Shown in pieces: positions 33,406 through 45,558 of a stretch of DNA of 64,000 bases. The DNA comes from Platerodrilus igneus (taxonomy: Eukaryota > Arthropoda > Insecta > Coleoptera > Lycidae). The notes below the pieces were generated by a model that was not told the origin of the DNA, did not search any database, and was given only the letters and a program-made list of their open reading frames with translations. The stretch is from NCBI GenBank assembly GCA_036346225.1, contig JARFIW010001178.1:3476917-3540916 (forward strand), written 5' to 3'. Every line of letters starts with the position of its first letter. Position 1 is the stretch's first letter. Made by a program: the position numbers and the translations under genes.

Positions 33406-36400
33406 GTAAGAATTTAAATTATATTTAAGAATTTTGTAGTTATTTTTTGCTGTTTGATTTTTTATTATTACATTATTGGTTGTATCGTACTTTCAATGAT
33501 TTCACTTAATGATGTCGTATGCCGCCGCCGCTAAGCGTCAGTAGCTGTGCTTGTTTCATGTCGGATAGAATTAAACGCATAGTAGAGTTAATCCTGTTGT
33601 TATAAAACCACCTTAAATTAAATTCGGTTAGAGGTAAGAGCAAGGAAATATTTATCGATTATAGTTGCATGCGTAATTATTGAAGTAAAATTCTATTCGG
33701 GTTCGGCGTTTAAGGTACGCCATGCGGTTTTGTTAAAAATCGAGTGCTTTGCCGTGTACTGTAATGGTGATTTCAACCGTTGGGTAGGGAGTAACTATTG
33801 TTTAATTTTTTTTTTTTTTTTTTAATGAACGTACTTGATATAGTTGACCTTAGATAATTGCAAATATTTAAAAAAATAGGAAAGCAAGTAGAAGTATTTG
33901 AGCTGACCTTGAATAGCTGTCCTGTTTTAACAATTATTAAAAAAAAAAACCGTAAGTAAAAATTTTCAACATGGACGCGGCGGGAATATTTTTCCACACA
34001 ATGGTATACGTTTTAGTCGAGTTGTGTGGTAGCGCACAATTAATACGCCGATCCCTAGAAAGTTCATATCAATACTTTCTTCTTGATAGCAGTTTTAATT
34101 ACTATCCAATTACTGGCAATGTAATTTTATAATTTGTGTTGAGCGGGTAACTTACAATGGAAAGCAATAAATATTACATTAATAGGATATTTTATTGGTA
34201 TATTCGTAATTCTTAAAATGAAGGTATAAATAAAATTTTTTGTAATATGTAAGGTTCATTATTTGAGAGTAGATATGTAATAGTAAATCTGAAATTCATT
34301 TTTGTACGATATTGTTTATAGCTAACTTACTCGTGCTCGATATATTGCAGTCGTGTAGATATGTGCTATATTTCGGATACGAAATGTAGTTGAAGAGCTT
34401 CAACTATGTATGTAATTATACAGGCATCTGTTCCATAGCTAATATGTAGCTAAACATCGTAAAGTTGATTTTTGGAAATTGAAAGATTGATTGGGGAAAG
34501 CTTTAATAAATTAAAAAAATGTTAAAACTTCTGAAAGGATATATTTTATATGAACATTTGTGGGAACCCAATTTTTCAGAAAAATTTGTTAGGGGGTTCA
34601 TAATTTGAAAATCGGGGGATATGGATACATGCAATAATCAATAACTTCCAAACCACAACTTGTCTGATCCCTATTCTTGATATGACTTCTGTAACTGACC
34701 TATCCCAGTACCTGTAATACTAAACGGGCATTTTTCACTTATATACGAAATACCCTTCATGCATTTAGGTTGTGTATATGTTCGGAGTTCGAACCCATAA
34801 GTGGAACGTCTTTAAATGCCTGAAACGCGGTTTGTCGTTTGTAACCGCACTTCGACAAGAACGCGTCCATTCTAAAGAAAATTTAAACTTAGCGTAATTT
34901 CACTTTTAGAGATACGAGTTTCATGCACAAAAAATCATGGTTGTGCTTTAGGAGAAGGGACGGTTTGATTTCTCATGCCAAGCACAGAAACGTATGTTCG
35001 ATGCATCTGTATATTCAAATGCTTCATTGGACACACAATCGTAATGGGAATACCATGTTTGTTTCAATGTGTTTAAGAATTTCATGTTCTTAAATTAAAA
35101 TATCTTAATTTCTAGTAATCTTGGTATATTGCTGCTGCACTAGGAACACATGGCATAATATTGATCTAGGCCGTTGGTTGAGAAACTTGTGAAGAATGTT
35201 TTGACCTCGGTGAATAAAAGACGTGGTCTCAAATGAGCCGAGGTAGTTATACGTCTAATAATGATTTCTTACCGGATGGAAAACTAAAACCTGAGAATAA
35301 AGCGGTTAATTCTTATTTGGATCGAGAACTGGTTATTACACTTTTTTGTTTGTGTTGTGCGGAAATTAACCTTACATTTTTAATTATTCTGATTTTTAGT
35401 ATCGTTATAAAAGATGTAAGTGATGTAGTATGTGCTGCTAGGGATTGAAAACTCTTGTTTGTCACATTTGCCCTTTCCTTTATTTTAAAGTTTGGTGCCA
35501 TGTAAATAGGAAGTTTTTTTTTTTTGGGGAGGTTTCAGCTTTTATTTCATTTCAACCTTGTACTTGGTATGTGTATTGTTTAATACATTTAGTTTTATCT
35601 TTTTCTCTTTTTTTTTTGGTTTGTGAATTCTATAAAACTTTTTGCAACTACGATGGCTTTGTTTAACAGCTGTTTGAATATATACAAATGTGAAGGCTCA
35701 TTTTGAATTTTGTAGAGAACATGACCTGCAATAAAATTAGAACATGTTATTTAATTCCTGTCTAATTTAGTTTGTGGTTTCATGTTTTCCATCTTATAAT
35801 ATGTTCGTTATGCTTTTAAATATAAAGATAAACCATAACGTTAATGTAAATTGGCTTGTAGCTTTATATTATAAAATAATAACCAATCATTAAATTCGAT
35901 GCTAAATTTCTGCGACACTGAAGTGGAAATAACAAATGCGAATCGACAATGTTGAATTTTTAGATTTTAAAACAACTGTAACTTAAGTGAAATAGTACAA
36001 ACATTTTTATTAATGCTTATACTATTTCGTGTTACAAACTTTACGATAACAATAATAAAAGCAGCTTTTATGAAAACTCTCTAATGCATATTTTATAATA
36101 AATGAACAGCTGTAAAATTATTAAACGTTCTTTCTTGCTGTCGTGTTTTTAACCATTATGACGCCTGCTATTCTAAAAATTATTTATGGCAAATGAGTAT
36201 TTTAGTCTTCAAATCTGGTGTTTATAATTGTAACCTAAAGGAAGCCGTATTTGAGATTATTTGCATTTTATTCTAGAAATAATTAAAAAAACATCTTCTG
36301 AGGCGATCTTACGTGCGCAAGAATTGATATTAATTAGTGTTTCTTACCCAACTTGCATTGCTTTTAGCAATTTTGGTATTCCAATAAGATGCAAGCTTAT

Positions 36401-37063
36401 TAAATATTAGCTATTGGGCTAGGTTAGCGACTTGGTCATACGTGGACTACATGTTTGGCTTGTAAAATAGTTTATTGATTTATTCAACCATTTATCCATT
36501 GTGTTGAGTTTTTAAATTTTTTTAAATGATTTTTGTATCTTGAAAAACATTTCTGGTTAGTTTAATAATTGCATTAAGATATTTCGTGACTCGAAATTGC
36601 AAGACATTTAGCATTTGATTTTGATTTTTTATCTAATGGAGCAGACAAGATAAATATGAATTGTGGAGGAGTTCAGAGTATAATTTCAGCAATTTTAATG
36701 CAAATGCCGTGTAATAATACTTTGCAAAATTACTGTTAGGATCGAACACAAAGGCATATGCATAACTAAATAATGATTCTTGTAAATTTGCTATTAATTT
36801 ATGGATAGTCATCTATGCTTTTGGAAGAGATTTTTATGAAATCGGTTTTCTTGTACTACGATTAATGGTGAACAGAATGCAATGCAATAGCCGTTGATTG
36901 CAACTAGAAATAGTTCATTAAAACAATAGTTTTGTAATTTCTCGGATAATGATTTATAAGTACCGTATGGGAACCAATTGGTCGGTTTGCCTTAGGTGCA
37001 CAATCAAGTAGAATATTGTTTCATTTGCATTACTATAAACTATTAATAAAAATTTTTTTACAG
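33406..37063 (+). other. Probable first intron / intergenic, no element recognised
   Basis: About 3.6 kb free of recognisable transposon protein, in contrast to the rest of the window. Short open frames (35233-35448, 35445-35666) are T-rich and show no motif. Ends in a T-rich tract and CAG acceptor at 37061-37063. Confidence 0.4.
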
Positions 37064-37087
37064 ATTATTTTTTGTTAAACTTCTATA

Positions 37088-40000
37088 ATGGAAAAATACG
37101 AAGAAGGAAACGGTTCTGAAAATGAAGATGATCCTGAAGTTTTTGGAAGCTCCAGCGATGAATGGAGCGAAGGTGCTGAAAAGGTATATATGTCCATACA
37201 ATCTTTGTTTGTTAAAAAATTTCTTAATAATTGCGATATTCGTAATGTGCTAACGTGCATAAGTAAAGTAAGGATTTTTTTTAATTGGTTATCGATAAAT
37301 TACAAATATTTAAGATAAAGATTTTTATATGACCCTATGTTTTTAATGGTTTAAATGAATTGTATTATTATTACTATTTTTGCTTTATTATTGTTTGTAT
37401 GGTTAAACACTTGGAAGTAAATATACATTTTATGTATCAACAATAACTACATGAATTAATCCAGAATGTTAGGAATATTTACTGTGTTTAACTCAAACTA
37501 TCTAGTGTGATGAACTCTACCTGGAAAAGGTTTTTTGGCATACATGTTGTGCAATTAATTCGTTTGACTATCGATGTTATTTCTTAGTTCCCTAGCACAT
37601 GCATTGCTAGAGCATTTCATGATCATCTTCAGACTTAATAATTAAAATACATTTTTCTTAACTGGGTAATCATGTAATCACTTACTACCCCAAAGTAGAC
37701 AATAATTATATTTTACCCCATTTCGGTTACCACGGAAACTTGGCTTTTGTTAATTATTATAAAGTTTATTTTATAAATACTAATGTTGATTGTTGATCGA
37801 GTTGCTTGTAACATTAACGGTTTTTTAAAACAATGGAGGGAAACTGCCGGTATCGCTTTGTTCCCTCATAAAATTGTATTTGCAATTTTCAAAATATTTA
37901 ATACATGTAACCTTCTTCCAATTAATTTTCCACTATTTCGAAAAAGTTTAATGTGTGCATCAACACCGAATTTTCAATTTATAACACATGCAGTTATTTC
38001 ATTTCGACTTGGTGGTCTCTTCATTTAAGTTTGCATTGATTATAAAGATGTCAACAACGGTGTCTTGTTATACTAACTATTCCTTAGTTTCACCTGTCAA
38101 ATATTTGCATTTAATTTTCATTTTCAGTATTTGGTTTTCTTCATAGCCTTTTATGTAATTAAAATTTAAAAATCATAAATTTATTGAGTATGAAAATACT
38201 CATGAATGTTTGAATTTTAGCATATGTCACGTGAACATATTTTATGTAATTTTAAAAAATTGTTTTCTATTAGAAAAAGAAGGGAAAAGGTGGCGGCGGT
38301 GGTGGTGGCGGAGGTCGCCGAGCTGCACCAGCTAGGGGTAAGAAAGCCAAGGCAAAGGTACCCGTTGAGGAAAGCGAAAGCGAAGATGACGATGAAGACG
38401 AAGAAGAAGATGAGGACGAAGATGAACCTAAGCCAAAATCTAAGAATGGTATTAAACGTGCTAAGTTGGATGAATCCGATTCAACGCCTGCAAAGAAGAA
38501 GTCCTCAGGTGGTGGTGGTGGTGGTGGTGGCAAAGGCGGCGGTGGTGCCGGAACTGATTTTGTGGTAAGAATTTTATATTTTAATGTGATTTAGCATATA
38601 CATATCTTTTCATAATTATTCTACTGTCCTTTGTTGAATGTAGCAAAATGTTTTCTATAAAGTGCACACGACTTTTCGAAATGTTCTTGTTTATTTTAAA
38701 GTGGTAATTTTGTTTATTAGAATGTTTAAATTCTTAGAGCATTATTCAAGGCGTAAAGAATCTTTATTTAAAAATGTCTGCACTGTAGTAAGAGAAAACC
38801 AAGTCTGATCCATTTATAAAGCCATATACATTTCCAACCTGTTATACGATGTCCCTAAGAATAATCACAATATATTAGAAAGATGTTTGATATAAACATC
38901 AACCTTTTTAAATCAATCTGTGTGTGCTCTTAGTCCTTTAACTGCATTGTCCATAAGTATACGTTTTCAAAACACATACTTAAAAAAGTGCTACTTCCAT
39001 AAATATACGTTTTATAATTTCAAAAATCTATGCGTCGTCGGTAGATATATATACGAGTAGTCGATTTTATAGCTACTTATATGTACTTTGAAAACCACAA
39101 GTATTTCTGGTTTTATTAAATTTAGTAGTAGTGTTCAGATTTTAATCGTGTTGCAAGTACTTTCGTTACTAACTAGTGCACAGGTAAAAATACTTGTAAT
39201 GACAGGATGTCGGTTGACCGATACGGAAGCTGAGCAATTACCGAAAAAAAAGAAATGACTAGATATTTTCGTCCTGACTGTGACGTTGGACTTTGCGTGG
39301 TACCCGGTTTTAAACTATTTAACACATTGGAAACTATTTAAAATATTTAGCACAACTGATTTTTATTTACATAATAAAAAGTAGTATTTATTTGCATTTT
39401 GTTCATTATCTAAGTTTGACAGGTATGCCATGAATGCATTAACGGAGCACAAATTATATAATTTATATGCTATGTTCGTAATTATACGTTCTACGTAATT
39501 CTGAATGCTGCATCCGTATATATACGTTTTTATGTTTTTGTAATTCAGCACCAATTGGAGCAGTTTCATCCTTAATTCAGCAGTGAAACGGTTAACTATT
39601 AAATGTTTTTTGTCAACAGTTTTGCCTAGGATTTTCTGAAAAATTTGTATCTCCTTCAAAACACTCTGGTACATTTTCATTCTTTTATTCTCATGTATGT
39701 TTCCAAGAATTATATTCCTTTTATCCACAGTATTTAACACTTTCATACCTCTTCTTGTGTGATCCATTTGCCATTTAAGTTTAATATTGTGCAAGAGTAC
39801 TCTTGCGAGTTCATTACCATTAAAAAAGTTCATCATGCTTTAGATTCTGCTATAATATGTAAACCGAAACGCGATCATCTCGAATAATTCCAGGTCTCAC
39901 TATAAATTTAACTTGGAAATTAGTGCTTAAAATTTTCAAACAACTTATAAATCGCATTTTGAATTACATGTGTGATAAATTCATCTATGGCGGTCACAAG

Positions 40001-41087
40001 CTTTGTATGAACTCACTTTTTCGTTGTTAATGGTTGATTTCTCGCAATTTTTTGGGAAATTAATTTTACTGGGCCAATACTTGACCCAGGACAGCCAACA
40101 CTTAAAATTATGCATGAGTTGTTTTTGGAGTAAACTTCACAAACTGCTACTAGAGTAACCTGTGTACCATTGTCACTTTCTTGTTAAAAAAAAAAGGTGA
40201 TCCAGTCGAATGAATTTCTTAGCTCTGACGCCTAAACAAATCCAGCTTGCTCTCCTCAGTAATCAGATTTCAGCATAACACTAATATGAGTATTGAAAGA
40301 ACTGTTTGAAGCAAAAACCAGCCAAATATTAGTGTACAAGAACAGAAAAGTTCATGAGGCCATTGCCACAAAGTATAAGGAAGAATGGCATAACCTAAAA
40401 GTTAAAGGTCAACGTTTAATGTTGTTATGCCTGCAAATAACCTTAGTAGTCGATGCCGAACCTTCAAGGAAAAAAGTATTGTTATAAAATTGTTGGCAAT
40501 GTTGAACATTGCTATTATTCAAATCAAAACTAACATGTATTGTACAGTACTATATTGGCAAACATCTGTATAAATGGTTATTACATGTGTGACGTGGCAG
40601 ATGACAGTCTATTTGTAAATTGCAAGTATTATAAAAAGTTTTAAATTTAAAAGCAAAACAACCTAAAGTTGCAGTGATAGTAAACAAAATTATAATTTGA
40701 CAATTTTGGTTACATTGAATTTTTTTTGTATGAAACTATATATTTTTCCTTTTTAGAACGGTGGCTTCTTAATATTAAAAACGGATGCCAAAGCTGGAGA
40801 GTCCAAACAACCATGTTTATGGAGAATAGATGGGAAATCTTTGCTGCAGAAGTACGAACCTTTCCAAGAAGATGGTCAGTTACGCCATCGCAATACCAAC
40901 ATTGTATGTACTTTTTTTTGTTTTTCAAGTAATTCAGTTTTTTGTTTTGCAGTACACTGGTTGGTCCTCTAACGATAAGGAACTGTATTATCCAGTCACG
41001 GTTAAAGTTCTTCAGCATCAGAAGCAAAATATGACTGTTGAATTGAACTGGGAGAAGCTTAAAGAACTCTGCGCTGAGGACGAGTAA
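37088..41087 (+). CDS. Acidic, Gly-rich nuclear-type protein, 222 aa, four coding exons
   Basis: Spliced model: 37088-37183, 38274-38564, 40757-40903, 40953-41087. All donors are GT (GTATAT, GTAAGA, GTATGT), all acceptors AG after T-rich tracts, and all three introns are phase 0. Exon 1 (32 aa) is acidic: MEKYEEGNGSENEDDPE. Exon 2 (97 aa) holds a lysine/glycine start, an E/D run of about 25 residues, KKK/KRAK basic clusters (nuclear-signal-like) and a second glycine run. Exons 3-4 (93 aa) form a compact, aromatic-rich domain: FLILKTDA, LWRIDGKSLLQKYEPF, RHRNTNIYTGWSSNDKELYY, VELNWEKLKELC. I do not recognise the domain. Composition suggests a chromatin- or nucleic-acid-associated protein (inference). 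AATAAA sites follow at 41486 and 41744. Gene structure is secure; function is open. Confidence 0.85.
38942..39591 (+). mobile_element. Possible decayed piggyBac derivative inside intron 2
   Basis: TTAA lies at 38938 and 39592. A short plus-strand frame near 39200-39320 reads ...KKKK, stop, then RPDCDVGLCVVPGFKLFNT, which closely resembles the cysteine-rich C-terminus of piggyBac transposases (CDVGLC...FK.YHT). Several TATACGTTT words (about 38959, 39004, 39483, 39519) may be subterminal repeats. The ends match each other only weakly, so the boundaries are uncertain. A 157-codon minus-strand frame (39363-39836) overlaps the right end; I cannot identify it and it may be chance. Confidence 0.45.
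39837..40756. other. Rest of intron 2
   Basis: 40293-40487 (+) is open for 64 codons and includes KELFEAKTSQ, AIATKYKEEWHNLKVKGQRL, faintly like the Myb/SANT-like adaptor domains of transposon proteins; too short to call. Otherwise nothing. It ends in a TTTTTAG acceptor at 40756. Confidence 0.35.
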
Positions 41088-41500
41088 AAGTAATTTTTCC
41101 AATTCATTTTTTTTTAAGTATGAACTTCAGTTTTTATTTTCAGTGTAATTAATAACATTAATTTAGTAGTGTTTTACAGGCGAGTTCGTTTATATTACAT
41201 ACAATTGTCGATTGATACCTGTGTAGGAAGTAAAGGGTTGTTTTATAACATTCAATCACTAAGAGATTAAGCGAGCTACCCTGTACTAGATAATTAGGCT
41301 AGTAAGTTTCATTTTATTGACTTATTACATGTTTTCTATATTTCGGTAATTCTGCAAGCTTACAACTAATTTTTGGTTTAAACTTAAGTATAAATATAAT
41401 TGGTAATTTAACTATGTAAGTGTATCATGTTTATGAATCTTTCTTATTGTAGATGTAGTATTTCAGTCATAACGTTTTAGCTATAAATAAACAAAATTAT
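41088..41500 (+). other. Probable 3' UTR of the 222-aa gene
   Basis: Follows the TAA at 41085-41087. Candidate polyadenylation signals AATAAA at 41486-41491 and 41744-41749; which is used cannot be told from sequence. Confidence 0.5.
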
Positions 41501-44500
41501 GAATATGTTTGTTTACAATACCCAAATTTTTTGCTTATTGTGTTTGGTAAAGTATTTTTTGCTTTATGTAAATTTTAGTAGAACGTCTAAATCATCTGTT
41601 TAGTTTTCTTCATATACAAAAATTCAATTTAGTTTGCTTTAGTCACCAAACTTCGTAAAAAAAATAGTCTTAGGCCTGATTTGGTGAATTGCTTAATTCT
41701 TACTACACAGTTGTTTTAGATGTAGTGTATTCCAATTTTTTCCAATAAATGATTTTCATAAGTTGTATGTTACTTGCATTATTGCCCAAAAACTACACTG
41801 ATGGTTATGGATTATCCAATTTTATTAATTGTCTTGTAATTGCACACTAGAGGAAATACTGCTGTGACTACTGCAGTCTGAACTTGGATAAGTTGACTTT
41901 TCTGGTTTGATGTACATTGTGCACCAGTGAGATCTCCACTGTTATAATCAAGTCACATTTAAAACGTCCTATTTATTGCAATAAACGTAGGTTCTGAAGC
42001 GTATGACATTTCAACAGTCTGTATTGCATAATGTATTCAAAATTGCTAGTCTGTTGGATTGATTTACAAAAATGAGATTTTGTATTACAAACATTCTAAA
42101 ATGCCAAAACTCCTATGTATGGTCAGTGTGATGTTTGGCTACTTTTCAGCCTACCTGTTGTTACTGTGAATTTATCATATTTGTTCGCAACAAGCCACAA
42201 GTATCTCGCATTTTGCATGTAGAACAAAATGTATGATTTTACAATATGTAAACAATTATATGAGATTACATTACTAATTTAACTTGTTGAAAATATTTTT
42301 ATCGGACTAGTCTGGAATATATTTTTCAGTATTGGAAAATACATTTAGGTATTCGAGTGTACTTACTAAGAATTGTGTAACATTTGTCAGCACATGAATA
42401 ATAGATCTCCTTAACTACCAAAATGGGTATTCAATCTTTTGAATTTTTCAGCCATTTAAATAATTCGAACTGCCCGTTTTTCATCTTATCTAGTCTACTT
42501 TATTTTAAATCTATGGGATTAAGCTGAGAAATCGATATAATTTTTTAAGCTTTTAAACGGGTTGGTTTAAATAATCGTGTAAGTAACTATTTTGATAAGT
42601 TGTGCATCTTTATATACTAAATTCTTGAAAATCTTGTCATTTTTACAATTCTGCAATTGGATTGACTTGTTTAAGAAGATCCGCTCTTTGAACATTATTT
42701 AAGCAGAAATCTAGAGGGAATGCGTAAAGCACCATTTCAAGTTTCTACAGGATCACTCTACTTCTTCGGAAGTCTCTTTTGTTATTACAGTTATTGGAGG
42801 AACGGTGTGCCTGTATAAGGCCTCTGAACCAAAAGGTTTAACGTTATATTTTTAAAAAAATTTTCTTAATACATCTTATCTTAATTAGGGTAAATCATAA
42901 ATGTTTAGTGTTTATCTTTTACTTCAAGTTATCTTATGGATTTTATTTTATCTAATTAATATATGACAATAACTCATTAATGATCTTTTCCTGAAAATAT
43001 TTTAGAGATCTTATCCTACCTTAAATAATACTTCAACCCATAGATAGGTATTTATCTTTCTCTTTGCAATTACCTCTGAGATGTTATCCTATCTTGCCTT
43101 TACCTTATAGTAAATAAATTATCCACATTTTTCTTATTGTGATATGCCTTTTAAAAACTATTTTCTCTATTCATTGTTCAGAATCTTCGGTATTTATGTC
43201 TAAAGGTAGGGTTTATTATTGGAAAATGAAAAAGCTAACTTGCACTTTAATATTGTACTAGCTTAAGAGAATATCTTCAAAGATATTAATGAAAATTTGT
43301 AAGCACTTGTATGCAAACGTGAAAATAATTTTGGTATTTAGATTTATAGTGAAGTTAAGTGATAGCTGTAAGTGTGTGAGTCTCATGCTCTCGACTAAAT
43401 TTCTAGTTGGTGTGGCGGCAAATAATACCTGTGCACGCTTAGCTGAGTAAGTCTTCAAATAGGGTGGCTACTCATTTCCTTTTCCTGGTATCGCAAATAT
43501 TGTTATGATTTAAAAAATCAGGTGACACCTATAGACAAATTTAAGTTTTTCATAAATGTGAGATCTCGTATTAGAGACTTTTTCTTTTTATTTGTTTTTC
43601 TTTTTGAAACTTTAAGGCGATTGTTGCGCCTTTTTTAATAAGACTACTTTTTCTTGTATTATTTAATTTTAGGGATTTTATAAAACCCGCATGGGAAAAT
43701 CTTCAATTTTTATTAGGTTTAATTTAAGCGTCAAGTATAAACCATGCAAAGATTTGGTTCTGACGTATTTTAGGACATTGAACTATGATTTATAGTGTAA
43801 AGAAATCGCAAGCACTGCTTTCCCATATCTTAAAATGCAGCTGTGGTTAATAGTTTAACGTGAGAACATTAAAATATCTTGAGGGCAACAATAGCTCATG
43901 GGAGCCAAGCATTGAAACGAACGTCACTTTACAACCGGCCTTCCTTGAGCATGGGGGTGTTAGTGTAGAGTTGCGAGTGTTGGCGAAGTGATCTGTTTTG
44001 CTTTGTTACCTTTTTCCTTTACCGGTATATAAAATACCAGTGCTTCATTGACAAAAGAGCTACCAAACAACAAACATCTGGATACACCTTTGAGAAGTAA
44101 AATAATGTTATTTGTGGGAATTTAATGAGGAAAATTAAATGTAAAACGATCACACTTCTAATATGAATAATTAAAAAGATGTAAGCTATAAACCAAAAGC
44201 TTGCAAATGTGATCTTTAAGTGTGGCATAATGGGAGCGGGGGCTTTTGACCAGACATTCGTCTGCTTGGTAGTAGTAGTAGTCGGCTGGACTATACTTAT
44301 TTTGGTTCGAAAGCTGGTCATATTCTTACTATTACCTTAAAAATTCGCAGAGCTATGAATGCAGAATGGTAAATATATATTTTCACCACAAGTGTTCTCT
44401 GAAATTGCAATGGAAACATTGCATCATTCTGTATCAGGACAATGCAAGTTACCACATGGCACATCAAACAATAATTATTTAACCAATCAAATAGTGGAGT

Positions 44501-44520
44501 TAATGGCATTCTCCATACAG
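41501..44520. other. Long non-coding stretch
   Basis: About 3 kb without a frame or repeat I can interpret. The minus-strand frames at 43258, 44019 and 44318 show no motif. Confidence 0.5.
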
Positions 44521-44534
44521 TCCTGATTTATGTT

Positions 44535-44612
44535 TCTTCTTCACACACACGCATGTGCATCTACACGCACGTGCATCCACATGCACGCCCACAACCCACG
44601 TACACACACACA
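44535..44612. repeat. CA/CG-rich alternating low-complexity tract
   Basis: Interspersed CACACA, CACGCA, GTGCAT and CACGTACACACACACACATA blocks; alternating purine-pyrimidine sequence with Z-DNA-forming character. Confidence 0.8.
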
Positions 44613-44623
44613 CATATGTAAGA

Positions 44624-44775
44624 TAAGTAAGTCAAATGAGTCTTCAATTAATACAAATTAAGAACAATTTTTTTTATTTGCTAGTGACTCAAATTCAGCC
44701 ATGATGGCTTCCTGTCAACGTGTTTTGCCTTAATTGGAGCTCATCAGGACAGGAGTAGCAAAGTTGTAATATTTA
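44624..44775 (+). repeat. Repeat R, copy 1
   Basis: Shared with 44921-45075: AGATAAGTAAGT, TTCAATTAATACAAATTAAG, AACAATTTTTTTT, CTAGTGACTCAAATTCAGCC, GGCTTCCTGTC, then CTCATCAGGACAGGAGTAGC and AAAGTTGTAAT. The motif with CTCATCAGG after a GTTTTGCC-TAATTGG core is reminiscent of Penelope-like element termini (inference). Confidence 0.85.
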
Positions 44776-44920
44776 ATACAGATACATTATGGGAAGTACA
44801 GCATCGCCTAGCTCACAATTTGTGTCGTTTCACCTGGCATCGTAAGTTTTAGCAACAGTCGGCACGGACGAGATGTGGCTCAACTGTTTTTTTCCAGAGC
44901 CAAAACGTATAAATTAAAAG

Positions 44921-45075
44921 ATAAGTAAGTGTAATGAGTCTTCTTCAATTAATACAAATTAAGAACAATTTTTTTTTTTATTGGCTAGTGACTCAAATTC
45001 AGCCACGAGGGCTTCCTGTCGCCATGTTTTGCCCTAATTGGAACTCATCAGGACAGGAGTAGCAAAGTTGTAATC
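44921..45075 (+). repeat. Repeat R, copy 2 (direct)
   Basis: About 95% like copy 1 with a TTC duplication and small changes; directly followed by an inverted partial copy. Confidence 0.85.
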
Positions 45076-45145
45076 CTGATGAGTCCCAATTAGGGCGAAA
45101 TACGCGACAGGATGCCCTTGTAGCTATTTGAATTTGAGTCTTTCC
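45076..45145 (-). repeat. Repeat R, inverted partial copy
   Basis: The reverse complement contains AGACTCAAATTCAAATAGC, the GGCATCCTGTCGCGTATTTC core and GGGACTCATCAGGAT, matching the right half of copies 1 and 2. Copy 2 and this piece form a hairpin around AAAGTTGTAATCC. Confidence 0.8.
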
Positions 45146-45162
45146 CAATTAAATTTTTACTT

Positions 45163-45164
<2 letters not shown>

Positions 45165-45202
<38 letters not shown>
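45165..45202. repeat. (AT)n microsatellite
   Basis: About 19 AT units, left of the fold-back at 45245. Confidence 0.97.
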
Positions 45203-45207
<5 letters not shown>

Positions 45208-45244
45208 CAATAATGGACTGGTCAGCATAAATATTTTAATAAAG

Positions 45245-45501
45245 GTAGTATTTTGGGTATGAAGTCCAAGGAATAAAGTTGGTTTGAAATTTAAAAGTTT
45301 ATTTTATTTTCTTAACGTTTGCGATCCTTTTCGCCTTTATCAAAGATCGTATAGAATTCATAATTGTCAAAAAAGAAATTTGTCAATTATGAATTCTATA
45401 CGATTCTTTGATAAAGCAAAAGGATCGCCAAACGTTAAGAAAATAAAATAAACTTTGAATTTCAAACCAACTTTATTCCTGGACTTCATACCAAATACTA
45501 C
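45245..45501. repeat. Fold-back element with ~120-base arms
   Basis: Arms 45245-45366 and 45384-45501 are near-perfect reverse complements around a 17-base loop: GTAGTATTTTGGGTATGAAG against its complement at 45482-45501, TTGGTTTGAAATTTAAAAGT, TTTATTTTATTTTCTTAACG and GAATTCATAATTG pairing with CAATTATGAATTC at the centre. Only 1-base indels and few mismatches separate the arms. It stands exactly between two (AT)n runs. No coding content. The GATCCTTTT...TTTATCAAAGA segment resembles Penelope-like terminal repeats (inference). Confidence 0.9.
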
Positions 45502-45510
45502 AACTTATAT

Positions 45511-45513
<3 letters not shown>

Positions 45514-45555
<42 letters not shown>
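45514..45555. repeat. (AT)n microsatellite
   Basis: About 20 AT units between the fold-back at 45245-45501 and the SINE-B dimer. Confidence 0.97.

Positions 45556-45556
<1 letters not shown>

Positions 45557-45558
<2 letters not shown>

Noticed and set aside
38270..38533. 87-codon proline/serine-run open frame on the minus strand
   Set aside because: It is the antisense of exon 2 of the 222-aa gene; the runs are complements of glycine and acidic codons.
39363..39836. 157-codon minus-strand gene in intron 2
   Set aside because: Longest unassigned frame, but no recognisable domain, it lies antisense in an intron and overlaps a probable transposon relic; left uncalled.
44535..44612. CRISPR-like or satellite array
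   Set aside because: The repeats are simple CA/CG alternation without regular unit or spacers.
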